Position numbers and translations under genes: made by a program. The notes below the pieces were generated by a model that saw nothing but the letters and a program-made list of their open reading frames with translations, was not told the DNA's origin and did not search any database. A stretch of 64,000 nucleotides of DNA from Bacteroidota bacterium (GTDB lineage: Bacteria; Bacteroidota; Bacteroidia; Palsa-965), in the NCBI GenBank assembly GCA_016194975.1, contig JACQAM010000019.1:62001-126000 (forward strand), read 5' to 3'. Positions 26,085-34,848 of this stretch are shown piece by piece (position 1 is the first letter of the stretch; each line of letters opens with the position of its first letter).

Positions 26085-27044
26085 TTGAAACGTTTTTTAT
26101 ATAAATCGGTTTTGTTTGTTGTGCTTGTTTTTGCACCGCTCTATCCGCTTGCACATTTTTATGACCGGCAGATTCAGAAGGACACTGCAGAAAAAGGGAT
26201 TTGGGTGCTTTCACTGAAGAATAAAACTTTTGATTATGTACTCGTTGGTTCATCGCGGGTTTTCAATGTTGTTTCTCCTTTGGTGATGGACAGCGTGCTT
26301 GGAATGAAAGGTGTGAATCTTGGCGTTGGAGGAACAGGTTATGCAGAGAATTTTCTGCTGCTCGATCAGTTTTTCAAAAATGGCAACAAAGCAAAAATTA
26401 TATTGATACAGGTGGATATGTGGGGACTGCTTGCACCAGAAAAAGCGTATTCCCATCCTTTCAATGATCAGTGTTATCTTTTTCTCATTGGCAAAGGAAC
26501 TTCCGATTCTGTCATTGCTAAAAACACCAATCCGCTGAAACATGTCCTGAGAAAATATCTTCCGTTCTTTTCTTACGCGGAGTACAATAATATTTACCCG
26601 ATGAATTCCGTTTATGCAGGATTTCCGCACAAGCCCGCCGATTTTGAAAAAGAAGCCGGTGTTTATCTCCGTGACAACGATGGACAGCGCGATAAAGTTT
26701 TTACGGATTCATTGAAAGTGCAACATCGTGAATATTGCGCAGCTTCTGCAGAATCGCTCCAACAACTCATTGCTCTTGCCAGAAAACATAATTGCACGGT
26801 GGTGTTTTTTACATCGCCTACTTATTCAGTTTATCTTCCTTATGAACCCGATAATAAAGTGATGCACGATTCGCTCGATGCGATCGCGAACAGGAATTCC
26901 ATCCCGTATTTTGATTTTGAAAAAAGTTCTATTTGCGATGAGCGCAAGGATTTCCGCGATTTTACACATCTCAACAGGAAAGGATCAGGAATATTTTCGG
27001 CGCTCCTTGCTGATTCACTCCTGGACTGGATGACACAACGATGA
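26085..27044 (+). CDS. SGNH-hydrolase-like periplasmic partner of the MBOAT protein
   Basis: 319 residues from a TTG start at 26085, right after the MBOAT stop. The N-terminus (FLYKSVLFVVLVFAPLYPLA) is a signal anchor. VLVGSSRVFN is a block-I-like SGNH motif with the nucleophile Ser57 or Ser58. The C-terminal DFTHLNRKGSGIFS supplies the D-x-x-H pair. In alginate and cellulose acetylation systems such proteins (AlgJ/AlgX, WssI-like) transfer the acyl group to the sugar on the periplasmic side. The pair probably decorates the polysaccharide made by this locus. The TTG start is unusual but the only one before the signal anchor. Confidence 0.75.
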   Translation: MKRFLYKSVLFVVLVFAPLYPLAHFYDRQIQKDTAEKGIWVLSLKNKTFDYVLVGSSRVFNVVSPLVMDSVLGMKGVNLGVGGTGYAENFLLLDQFFKNGNKAKIILIQVDMWGLLAPEKAYSHPFNDQCYLFLIGKGTSDSVIAKNTNPLKHVLRKYLPFFSYAEYNNIYPMNSVYAGFPHKPADFEKEAGVYLRDNDGQRDKVFTDSLKVQHREYCAASAESLQQLIALARKHNCTVVFFTSPTYSVYLPYEPDNKVMHDSLDAIANRNSIPYFDFEKSSICDERKDFRDFTHLNRKGSGIFSALLADSLLDWMTQR

Positions 27045-27088
27045 TGGATTTTTTTAAATCATCATAAACCGAAATGGTCAATTATTAA

Positions 27089-27104
27089 CCCGGAATAAAG
27101 CGGG
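27089..27104 (+). terminator. Weak hairpin between the SGNH and FkbH genes
   Basis: CCCG (27089-27092) and CGGG (27101-27104) enclose eight bases. AATCTTTTT follows. The stem is only four pairs, so at most it attenuates. It lies in the 114-base spacer that also carries TAATTTTA (27117-27124), a five-of-six promoter-like word. Confidence 0.25.
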
Positions 27105-27158
27105 AATCTTTTTGGCTAATTTTACAAATGAAAACGAACTCACGGGAGTAGTATAATC

Positions 27159-28904
27159 ATGGATCTTATAGATTTCAACACACTTCGTAAAAATCTTAAA
27201 AAAGATTTTTCTTCATTGAAGAAACTTCGCGTCGCCATCCTCGGCGATTCTGCAACGCAGTTTCTTGCGCAGGCGGTGCGCGGGTACGGGTACGAACGTG
27301 CGTACGACCTTGAAATTTTTGAAGCGGATTACGACCAGGTGGATCTCCAGGTTTTTGACGAACGTTCCGCGATGTATAATTTTCATCCCGATTTCGTTAT
27401 TATTTTCTGCTCGGTGAGAAAACTGCTGAAAAATTTTTACAACACACCGAAAGATCATCGCAAAAATTTTGCAGAAAAAAAAGCAGAGTGGTTTTCTTCT
27501 ATTGGCGAAGCCATCAGTTCACGTACGCATGCGCGTATCATCTGCATGAATTTTCCGGCGCACGACGATTCTGTTTTCGGAAATTATGCGAATAAAGTCG
27601 AAAGTTCTTTCACCTGGCAGCTGCGTTCGCTGAACATGAACCTGATGAAATGGGCCGCGGACAAAAAAAACATCTTTATTGCTGATGTTGCTATGCTCCA
27701 GTCGCGTTTCGGAAATGAAATCATGTCCGATCCGAAAATGTATCTCAGCGCCGACATGATCTTCAGTCTCGATTTTATTCCGCATGTGGCGAAATCATTG
27801 GTGGATATTATTCTTTCCATCGACGGAACTTTTCACAAATGCCTTATCCTTGATCTCGACAACACCCTGTGGGGCGGAATCATTGGTGATGATGGAATTG
27901 AAAATATTCAGATCGGGGATCTTGGTGCCGGAAAAGCATTCACCGGGTTGCAGCTCTGGGCAAAGCAACTGAAGGAACGCGGAATTATTATCGCAGTCTG
28001 CAGCAAGAACGATGAGAAAATTGCAAAAGAACCATTCGAAAAACATCCGGACATGGTTTTGAGAATGGAAGACATCGCCGTGTTTGCCGCGAACTGGGAA
28101 AGCAAGATCGACAACATAAAATATATTCAATCGGTTCTGCAGGTCGGTTTCGACTCCATGGTTTTCATTGACGATAATCCGTTCGAAAGAAATATTATCC
28201 GCGAGCATCTTCCTGCGGTCACAGTTCCCGAATTGCCGGAAGATCCGGCTGAGTACCTCGATCATCTTCAGTCACTCAATCTTTTCGAAACGGCATCTGT
28301 TTCGGAAGAAGATGAGCAACGGACCAAACAGTATCAAAAGGAAGCGGAGCGAAATGTAGCACAACGCAGTTTTACCAGTGAAAAAGATTTTCTTGAAAGC
28401 CTTGAAATGGTTTCGGTAATAAAACATTTTGACAAGTTCAGCACGCCGCGTATTGCACAACTTTCTCAACGTTCGAACCAATTCAATCTCCGCACAGTTC
28501 GTTACACAGAATCAGAAATTGAAACGCTTTCTTCATCGAAAGAGCACATCCATCTCACTTTTACACTCGTTGATAAATTCGGTGACAATGGTTTGATCGC
28601 TGTTATCATTCTGAAAAAAATAAAACCGGATGCATGGTTCATCGATACCTGGCTTATGAGTTGCCGTGTGCTTCGCCGCGGAATGGAAAATTTTGCTTTG
28701 AACACCATCGTGAAACAGGTTCGGGATAAAGGAGGAAAAATTCTCATTGGTGAATATATTCCAACGGCTAAAAACATAATGGTGAAAGAACATTACAGGG
28801 ATCTCGGCTTCAAAGAAAGGAACGGTCAATGGCAACTTGATCTTGAAAAATATCCGGAGCGCCCATGTTTCATCAGGGCCGATTATCAGAACGGAAAGGA
28901 ATGA
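27159..28904 (+). CDS. FkbH-like HAD-IIIC protein
   Basis: 581 residues in three parts. An SGNH-like N-terminal region (about 20-215) begins with VAILGDSATQF. A HAD-type phosphatase core has LILDLDNTLWGG (Asp232 and Asp234 catalytic), a central CSKND, and MVFIDDNPFERN. The C-terminal part is GNAT-like (about 420-580). FkbH proteins load a glyceryl unit from 1,3-bisphosphoglycerate onto an acyl carrier protein. A carrier protein gene lies three positions downstream, which supports that role here. In surface polysaccharide loci this activity would supply a glyceryl- or related acyl group. Confidence 0.92.
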   Translation: MDLIDFNTLRKNLKKDFSSLKKLRVAILGDSATQFLAQAVRGYGYERAYDLEIFEADYDQVDLQVFDERSAMYNFHPDFVIIFCSVRKLLKNFYNTPKDHRKNFAEKKAEWFSSIGEAISSRTHARIICMNFPAHDDSVFGNYANKVESSFTWQLRSLNMNLMKWAADKKNIFIADVAMLQSRFGNEIMSDPKMYLSADMIFSLDFIPHVAKSLVDIILSIDGTFHKCLILDLDNTLWGGIIGDDGIENIQIGDLGAGKAFTGLQLWAKQLKERGIIIAVCSKNDEKIAKEPFEKHPDMVLRMEDIAVFAANWESKIDNIKYIQSVLQVGFDSMVFIDDNPFERNIIREHLPAVTVPELPEDPAEYLDHLQSLNLFETASVSEEDEQRTKQYQKEAERNVAQRSFTSEKDFLESLEMVSVIKHFDKFSTPRIAQLSQRSNQFNLRTVRYTESEIETLSSSKEHIHLTFTLVDKFGDNGLIAVIILKKIKPDAWFIDTWLMSCRVLRRGMENFALNTIVKQVRDKGGKILIGEYIPTAKNIMVKEHYRDLGFKERNGQWQLDLEKYPERPCFIRADYQNGKE

Positions 28905-29003
28905 TTTTTTTATCCGAATGAAGGATAAACGTTATCGCTTTTAGAAAACAGGAAAATCACTATCATTGTAACAACACATCGTCAAAGAAAAAAAACAGTT
29001 CAG

Positions 29004-29915
29004 ATGGAAGAATCATTTGTCGATTTTACGCTCAACCGCATTGCACAGCAAAACCCTCTTCATTTCAAGAAGGCCAGGAAAAATGTGAAGAAGATATGGG
29101 AGAATGAAGAAGCGCGCGTGAAAGCAAATGCATTTTACGATAAGTACGATTCATTTCTCAAACAGATCGGGAAAACGAGAGCGTATGCGGTCGACAGTTA
29201 TCTCAAAATGATCCACGATGTGATGAATGAATCGATCCATTTTGAAAAAACCGGAGAATACACCAGCAAATCATTTGATGAAGTGAACAAGCGTGTTTAT
29301 GCAAATCCCGACATCATGGATTATTACATGCACGGTTTGCTCATGTCACAGTTCATCTGGCTGCATCATTTCGAATTGCTCAAATTTTATGTCGATTCAC
29401 TTCCGCGGTACAAACCTTATGTGAAACATTATCTCGAAGTTGGTGGCGGGCACGGGTTGTATGTGAATGAAGCGGTTCGTTGTTTCACCAATTCTTTAGA
29501 CAATAATGTGATCGATATTTCGAAGATCTCATTGGAGATGGCGAAGAATTTTGTAGAATCTCCCTCGGTGAATTTCATTCTCTCGGATATTTTCAAATAT
29601 TTTCCTGAGAATAAATTCGATTTCATTACGATGGGCGAAGTGCTCGAACACGTGGAAGACCCGGTAGCGCTGCTGAAAAAATTACACGAACTTCTCGCTG
29701 ATAACGGAAGAGTTTTCGTGACCACCCCGACGAACGCACCGGCCATCGACCACATTTATCTTTTCCGGAATGCAGCTGAGATTCGCGATGTCATCGACAA
29801 AGCCGGGTTCGCCATCGAAGAGGAACTCTGTGTTTATGCCGAAGATGTTCCGGAAGAAATTGCAGAACAACTGAAGATCACGCTCATGTACGCCGCTTTT
29901 CTCAGGAAAAAATAA
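29004..29915 (+). CDS. SAM-dependent methyltransferase of the acyl-carrier cassette
   Basis: 303 residues. The N-terminal half (about 1-135) is helical and charged. The C-terminal half is a Rossmann methyltransferase with motif I YLEVGGGHGLYVN (about 146-158) and motif IV FDFITMGEVLEHVEDP. The unusual helical N-terminal half could bind a carrier protein. It lies between FkbH and the ACP gene, spaced 99 and 12 bases, so it probably methylates the ACP-bound unit (O-methylation as in methoxymalonyl-ACP routes is one model). The substrate is inferred from position only. Confidence 0.85.
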   Translation: MEESFVDFTLNRIAQQNPLHFKKARKNVKKIWENEEARVKANAFYDKYDSFLKQIGKTRAYAVDSYLKMIHDVMNESIHFEKTGEYTSKSFDEVNKRVYANPDIMDYYMHGLLMSQFIWLHHFELLKFYVDSLPRYKPYVKHYLEVGGGHGLYVNEAVRCFTNSLDNNVIDISKISLEMAKNFVESPSVNFILSDIFKYFPENKFDFITMGEVLEHVEDPVALLKKLHELLADNGRVFVTTPTNAPAIDHIYLFRNAAEIRDVIDKAGFAIEEELCVYAEDVPEEIAEQLKITLMYAAFLRKK

Positions 29916-29927
29916 TTCATTCGCTTT

Positions 29928-30173
29928 ATGGACAAAAAAGAAATTCTGAACCAGGTCAGCACAATTCTCAAAACAGTTTTTGATAATGATGCGCTCACCA
30001 TCACTGAAAAAACTTCTGCACTCGACATCGAGGAATGGGATTCGCTCACGCATATTCAGGTGGTGGTGTCGGCCGAAAAGCATTTCAAAATAAAATTCAC
30101 TTCCATGGAGATCATGGCATTCAAAACGGTGGGCGATATGTGCGATGCCGTTGAAAGAAAATTAATATCCTGA
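29928..30173 (+). CDS. Acyl carrier protein
   Basis: 81 residues. The four-helix carrier pattern carries the phosphopantetheine attachment Ser39 in EEWDSLTHI. The acidic helix II and the C-terminal MEIMAFKTVGDMCDAV fit the family. It is not the fatty-acid ACP type (no D-S-L-D-T-V core), and its neighbours are not fatty-acid genes. It overlaps the VOC gene by one base (TGATG). In this context it is the likely holder of an FkbH-loaded glyceryl-type group. Confidence 0.92.
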   Translation: MDKKEILNQVSTILKTVFDNDALTITEKTSALDIEEWDSLTHIQVVVSAEKHFKIKFTSMEIMAFKTVGDMCDAVERKLIS

Positions 30174-30562
30174 TGCTCGAATTCCACCACGTAGGCTGTA
30201 TTGTTGAAAGCATTGATGCGTCGGTTGCTTTGCATCTTGAGTCGAATGGAGGAAAAATTTCTGAAAAATTTCACATCACATCACAGAAGGTCACCGTTTG
30301 TTTCGCGGAACTTGCGCCTGGAATTCATATTGAATTTGTGCAGGCCGATGAAACAGGGTCAGTGATCGACGGTTTGAAAAAAAAACACACCACCTACTAT
30401 CATCTCGGTTACAAAGTTGCTGACTTCGACAAGGCGGTCGCACAATTGGAAAGTACAGATCATAAAGTGCTGAGCATTTTTTCTTCCGAAGCTTTCCTTG
30501 GAAAAAGATGCGCGTTCCTTTTTACTCCCGATATGCGGCTGATAGAGCTTATCGAGAAATGA
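30173..30562 (+). CDS. VOC-superfamily protein (glyoxalase / methylmalonyl-CoA epimerase-like)
   Basis: 129 residues made of two beta-alpha-beta-beta-beta modules: FHHVGCIVESIDASVAL at the start and YYHLGYKVADFDKAVAQLE in the second half. Metal ligands of the family are present in position (His6, Glu near IHIEFVQ, His78, Glu128-like). Related proteins epimerise or isomerise acyl thioesters. Its one-base coupling to the ACP gene makes an ACP-bound substrate likely, for example correcting the alpha-carbon of a glyceryl or lactyl unit. That proposal is inference. Confidence 0.8.
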   Translation: MLEFHHVGCIVESIDASVALHLESNGGKISEKFHITSQKVTVCFAELAPGIHIEFVQADETGSVIDGLKKKHTTYYHLGYKVADFDKAVAQLESTDHKVLSIFSSEAFLGKRCAFLFTPDMRLIELIEK

Positions 30563-30607
30563 ATTTTCTGCAATTCAAAATATTATGAAGTCAATATTCC
30601 CCCGAAA

Positions 30608-30655
30608 GTGGTTACCACAAAGACTCGTATTTTTATTGCACTAAGAAGCTTCTAA
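30608..30655. repeat. Decayed copy of a hairpin-type intergenic element
   Basis: The 118-base spacer 30563-30680 before the aminotransferase gene holds GTGGTTACCAC (30608-30618, perfect hairpin), the word CTAAGAAG, and the palindrome AGAAGCTTCT (30644-30653) running into GCTTCTAA (30648-30655). The same words (CCAC palindrome, CTAAGA in reverse, GCTTCTAA end) occur in the intact inverted-repeat element at 63235-63327. Both elements precede a DegT-family gene. Confidence 0.4.
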
Positions 30656-30680
30656 GAATTTCCTGAATAAAATTTCACCA

Positions 30681-31823
30681 ATGGAAAAACGTATCATCCA
30701 GATCTCTCAGCCGTCCATGGGACAGGAAGAATGGGAAGCCATGCGCGAACCGGTTTTCAGCGGATGGATCACGCAGGGGCCAAAAGTTGCTGAGTTCGAA
30801 AAATTATTTGCACAGCGTCACCAGGTAAAACATGCACTCGCGGTTTCCAATTGCACCACTGCATTACATCTTGCTTTACTCGCAGGAAAAGTAGGCCCCG
30901 GCGATGAAGTGATCATTCCCGCATTCACATGGGTCTCTACTGCCAATGCAGTGTTGTATTGTAACGCAACCCCTGTTTTCTGCGATGTGGATCCGGTAAC
31001 ATTCAACCTCGATGTTGCGGACATGAAAAAAAGGATAACATCAAAAACAAAAGCGATCATTCCCGTTCATCTTTTCGGTTTGTGCGCCGATGTGAATGCG
31101 GTGAAAAATGCAGCACCCGGAATTTTCATTGTAGAAGATGGCGCGTGTGCTTCGGGAGCCATGCTTCATGGAAGATCAGCCGGTGCGCTCGGTGACGTTG
31201 GATGTTTTTCTTTTCACCCGAGAAAATCAGTTACTACCGGCGAAGGAGGAATGCTCACAACAAATGATGATGCCATTGCCGAACACCTGAATCGTCTTCG
31301 AAATCATGGCGCATCTGTTTCCGAAGAACAGCGTCATAAAGGCCCGCGTCCGTATATTCTCCCTGAATTCGATATCGTCGGATATAATTATCGCATGACC
31401 GATGTGCAGGGCGCTCTCGGAATTGTGCAGATAAAAAAACTGGATCAGTTTATCGATGAAAGAAATAAATGGGCGAAATGGTATTCCGGAAAACTTTCTC
31501 CGCTCAAATGGTTACGCACGCCGGTTGTTGCCGATGGCTATCGTCACGGATGGCAATCTTTCGTCACATTCATCGATGAAAAAATTTCACCGATGAAGAG
31601 AAATGATATCATGGAAGCGTTGCAGCAAAAGGGGATCAGCACGCGCCCGGGTACGCATGCGGTACACATGCTCGGGTACTACGCGAAGAATTTTAATATC
31701 AAACCGGATGATTTTCCCGGCGCAAAAAGAGCGAATGATCTTTCCATGGCTATCCCGTTGCACAACAGAATGAGAGCTGAAGATTACGCTTACGTTGCAG
31801 ACGCTATTCTTTCACTCGGCTGA
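30681..31823 (+). CDS. DegT/DnrJ/EryC1/StrS-family sugar aminotransferase
   Basis: 380 residues, PLP-dependent. The Schiff-base lysine is Lys182 in CFSFHPRKSVTTGEGG; the preceding S-F-H-P is the diagnostic run. Asp153-region VEDGACASGA binds the pyridine nitrogen. It transaminates a keto-nucleotide sugar to an amino sugar, usually using glutamate. Which keto-sugar cannot be told, and no 4,6-dehydratase is adjacent. It is coupled by a one-base TGATG overlap to the acyltransferase gene, which could N- or O-acylate the product. It is the first gene after a 118-base spacer with a hairpin element. Confidence 0.95.
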   Translation: MEKRIIQISQPSMGQEEWEAMREPVFSGWITQGPKVAEFEKLFAQRHQVKHALAVSNCTTALHLALLAGKVGPGDEVIIPAFTWVSTANAVLYCNATPVFCDVDPVTFNLDVADMKKRITSKTKAIIPVHLFGLCADVNAVKNAAPGIFIVEDGACASGAMLHGRSAGALGDVGCFSFHPRKSVTTGEGGMLTTNDDAIAEHLNRLRNHGASVSEEQRHKGPRPYILPEFDIVGYNYRMTDVQGALGIVQIKKLDQFIDERNKWAKWYSGKLSPLKWLRTPVVADGYRHGWQSFVTFIDEKISPMKRNDIMEALQQKGISTRPGTHAVHMLGYYAKNFNIKPDDFPGAKRANDLSMAIPLHNRMRAEDYAYVADAILSLG

Positions 31824-32863
31824 TGCAGAACAGGAACTACGGACTGGATATTGTGAGGGCCATTTCCATCTGGCTTGTTTTGCTGCAGCATACAGGAGTA
31901 AGCCCGGGCGGACTCAAGATAGGCGCACTCGGCGTAGAAGTTTTTTTTGTGCTGAGCGGATTTCTCATCGGGCAAATACTTTTGCGCGAGGTTCGGAAAG
32001 AAAATAGTTTTCATACGCTGAAAAAATTCTGGATCCGGCGATGGTTTCGTATTCTTCCCGTTTATTATCTGGTGCTATTCACGAAATTATTTTTCTTCGG
32101 GCCATTCATCGGTTTGAAAATACTCTACTATGTGTTTTTCCTGCAGAATAATTTTTACGGTATCGATTTTTATAATGTGACGTGGAGTTTGGTTGTGGAA
32201 GAATGGTTTTACATTTTTGCGCCGCTTTTTCTCATGATCGCATTTTATTTCTCGGGACACAATCCTGTTCGGCTGCTTTTATGGCTGGTTGTTTTTCTTA
32301 TTGCAGAAAATATTTTCCGGCTGGGGTACGTTCTCCGTCGCGATACGCCGTTCGGTGGAGTGAATGGGAATTTTCCATTCCGTTTCGATTCACTTTTCTG
32401 CGGAGTGTTCATTGCTTTTCTGCGCCAGGAAGTGCAGCACGTGTACGCGCGAATGCGATCCGTGTTTTATTTCATCGCAGGAATTTTATTCATCGCTGCT
32501 TATGTTTTTTATATTCATTCCATTATTGCGCCAACTGATATGAGGGACCATCTTATTTTTCCACGCACTATCGGATTTTTTATTTTCAGTATTTCCATCG
32601 CGATCACGATCCCTTTCATCGAGCAATTGAAATTTCCGTCGGATAATATTGCTGCAAAAATCCCATTTCATTTTTTTACCCAAACCAGCCTTCTTACTTA
32701 CAGCATTTATCTTATTCACCCGTTGGTGTTTCCTTATTTCATTTCAAAAACGAGTTCCACATTTCACGCAGCTCTTGCGATCGTGGTCGTTTACGCCTGC
32801 GCGTTCGTGATCTATTATTCATTCGAAAAACCGGTGTTGAAATTGCGGGAACGCTTCGCCTGA
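31823..32863 (+). CDS. Acyltransferase 3 family membrane protein (OafA/YrhL-like)
   Basis: 346 residues with about ten membrane helices. The family hallmarks are the N-terminal YGLDIVRAISIWLVLLQHTG, with the conserved Arg and His, and the F-F-V-L-S-G-F-L-I-G segment, followed by RRWFRILPVYYL. It moves acetyl or other acyl groups onto sugars at the membrane. It shares a TGATG junction with the aminotransferase. The C-terminus ends with a short basic stretch and has no extra SGNH domain, unlike OafA proper. Confidence 0.93.
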   Translation: MQNRNYGLDIVRAISIWLVLLQHTGVSPGGLKIGALGVEVFFVLSGFLIGQILLREVRKENSFHTLKKFWIRRWFRILPVYYLVLFTKLFFFGPFIGLKILYYVFFLQNNFYGIDFYNVTWSLVVEEWFYIFAPLFLMIAFYFSGHNPVRLLLWLVVFLIAENIFRLGYVLRRDTPFGGVNGNFPFRFDSLFCGVFIAFLRQEVQHVYARMRSVFYFIAGILFIAAYVFYIHSIIAPTDMRDHLIFPRTIGFFIFSISIAITIPFIEQLKFPSDNIAAKIPFHFFTQTSLLTYSIYLIHPLVFPYFISKTSSTFHAALAIVVVYACAFVIYYSFEKPVLKLRERFA

Positions 32864-32894
32864 TAAAAAGTTCATTCCGCAAGGGTAAAAAGTC

Positions 32895-32902
32895 TAATTT
32901 TA
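32895..32902 (+). promoter_or_regulatory. Promoter-like word TAATTTTA before asnB
   Basis: Five of six fixed positions of TAnnTTTG, in the 95-base spacer before the gene at 32959. A very similar word (27117-27124) precedes the FkbH gene. Internal start sites within the long operon are possible. Confidence 0.25.
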
Positions 32903-32958
32903 GAGCGGGCTTCATCCTGCTTTTCCCCAACGGAAAAACAACTGCATCCGGAATTTTT

Positions 32959-34848
32959 ATGTGCGGAATCACAGCAATATTCAATCTTAACGGTGAACCG
33001 GCCTCGCAGGAGATCGTAAATAAAATGACGCGGGCTATTGCTCACCGTGGGCCCGACAATGAAGGATTTTTTCTGCACGATAATTTTGCAATGGGACATC
33101 GCCGCTTATCGATCCTCGATGTTTCTGAGAAGGGGGCACAACCCATGCATTCGCAAAATGGAGAATGGGTGATCGGTTTCAATGGTTGCATTTACAATTA
33201 CAAAGAGATCCGGAATGAGTTGTTCGCACTCGGGCATCAGTTCAGATCGGAATCGGACACCGAAGTCATCAGCGAAGGCCTTGCAGAATGGGGCGAAGAA
33301 GTTTTCAGGAAATTCAACGGCATGTTTGCTGTTGTAGCATGGAATAAAAAAACCAAAACACTTTTTCTAAGCCGCGACCGTTTCGGAATAAAACCGCTGT
33401 ACTATTGGTTTAACGGGAAGACTATTCTTGTTGCTTCCGAAATAAAATCTTTTCTTGCTCATCCGGGTTTCAGTGTTCAACTCAATCATCACGCGCTGAA
33501 CGAATATTTCACATTTCAGAATCTTTTTACATTCCGCACTTTGTTCGATGGTGTAGTGATGCTTCCTCCTGCGAATACCGTGCGCATCAGTGGCGATGAA
33601 ACTTCATTCATCAAACATAATTCGTGGTGGGATTATGATTTTTCCAATCCGGATGAAAAAATTTCTTTTGAAGATGCAACAGAAGAAACAAAACGCCTGA
33701 TGAAAATTGCAGTGGAACGCCAGATGATTTCCGATGTTCCGGTTGGAAGTTATTTGTCAGGAGGAATGGATTCCGCTTCCATTACGGCGATTGCAAGCAA
33801 GCACGTTCCGCGAATGACAACTTTCACTGCAGGATTCGATATGTCTGAAGTTACCGGCGTGGAAGCAAATTATGATGAACGCCGCGATGCAGAACTTACT
33901 GCGAATTTTTACAAGACAGAACATTACGAGCAGGTGATCAATGCCGGCGATCTTGCGTGGTCGCTTCCGCGTGTGGTGTGGCATCTCGAAGACCTGCGCG
34001 TTGGAATGAGTTATCCGAATTATTACATCAGCCGCCTCGCGTCAAAATTTGTGAAAGTCTGTTTGCAGGGAACCGGTGGCGACGAATTGTATGGTGGTTA
34101 TCCGTGGAGATATTACCGTGTTTCAAAATCGCTCGACCAGTCTTCTTTTTTTTCAAATTATTATTCCTACTGGCAACGGCTCGTTTCCGACGAATCAAAA
34201 TCAGAACTTTTTCATGCGGGCGTGGTTTCAAAAATGGATTTGAATGAACCACGGCAGATCTTTGAACGTGTTTTCACTTTCAATAAAAAACTCCGCTATT
34301 CACGCCCGGAAGAACATATTGCCAACAGTCTTTATTTCGAAATAAAAACTTTTCTTCCCGGATTGCTTCTTGTCGGTGACAAACTTTCGATGGCGAACGG
34401 GCTCGAAGAACGATTTCCGTTTCTCGATAATGATCTCGTGGAATTTGCACAGCGTGTTCCGGTGAAACACAAACTCGGGAATTTCGAGCAGATGAAACGC
34501 GTCGATGAAAATGTAACGCATAAAAATGCCTACACGGAATTCAACGATGGAAAAAATGTGCTGCGCAAAGCGATGCTTGAATTTCTTCCGGAATCGGTCA
34601 TCAACAGGAAGAAACAGGGATTTTCCGCTCCCGATGAATCGTGGTACAGGGGAGAGAACGCGCGCTATGTGCAGGAATTGCTGCTCGATAAAAAAGCGAG
34701 ATACGCCGAATTCATCGATCCTAAATTTGTTGCGAAGATCGTGGATGAACACCTCCATAAAAAAATGAATCACCGCCTCCTCATCTGGTCGCTGATGAAT
34801 TTCGAATGGTGGTGCAGGATATTTATCCATAATGAAAAATTTCAATGA
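32959..34848 (+). CDS. asnB: Glutamine-hydrolysing asparagine synthetase family amidotransferase
   Basis: 629 residues. Cys2 at the start of MCGITAIF is the glutaminase nucleophile (class II amidotransferase). The N-terminal domain runs to about 210. The synthetase domain carries the ATP pyrophosphatase P-loop SGGMDS (267-272). Both domains are intact, so the enzyme probably makes an amide from glutamine nitrogen. In polysaccharide loci AsnB homologues amidate uronic acids or other carboxylated sugars, rather than making asparagine, and its position here favours that. It overlaps the FemAB-like gene by four bases. Confidence 0.93.
   Translation: MCGITAIFNLNGEPASQEIVNKMTRAIAHRGPDNEGFFLHDNFAMGHRRLSILDVSEKGAQPMHSQNGEWVIGFNGCIYNYKEIRNELFALGHQFRSESDTEVISEGLAEWGEEVFRKFNGMFAVVAWNKKTKTLFLSRDRFGIKPLYYWFNGKTILVASEIKSFLAHPGFSVQLNHHALNEYFTFQNLFTFRTLFDGVVMLPPANTVRISGDETSFIKHNSWWDYDFSNPDEKISFEDATEETKRLMKIAVERQMISDVPVGSYLSGGMDSASITAIASKHVPRMTTFTAGFDMSEVTGVEANYDERRDAELTANFYKTEHYEQVINAGDLAWSLPRVVWHLEDLRVGMSYPNYYISRLASKFVKVCLQGTGGDELYGGYPWRYYRVSKSLDQSSFFSNYYSYWQRLVSDESKSELFHAGVVSKMDLNEPRQIFERVFTFNKKLRYSRPEEHIANSLYFEIKTFLPGLLLVGDKLSMANGLEERFPFLDNDLVEFAQRVPVKHKLGNFEQMKRVDENVTHKNAYTEFNDGKNVLRKAMLEFLPESVINRKKQGFSAPDESWYRGENARYVQELLLDKKARYAEFIDPKFVAKIVDEHLHKKMNHRLLIWSLMNFEWWCRIFIHNEKFQ

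Noticed and set aside
28909-28929. Hairpin TTTATCC/GGATAAA after the FkbH gene considered as a terminator
   Set aside because: The seven-base stem overlaps the region right after the stop but has no T-run downstream, and the next gene belongs to the same pathway.
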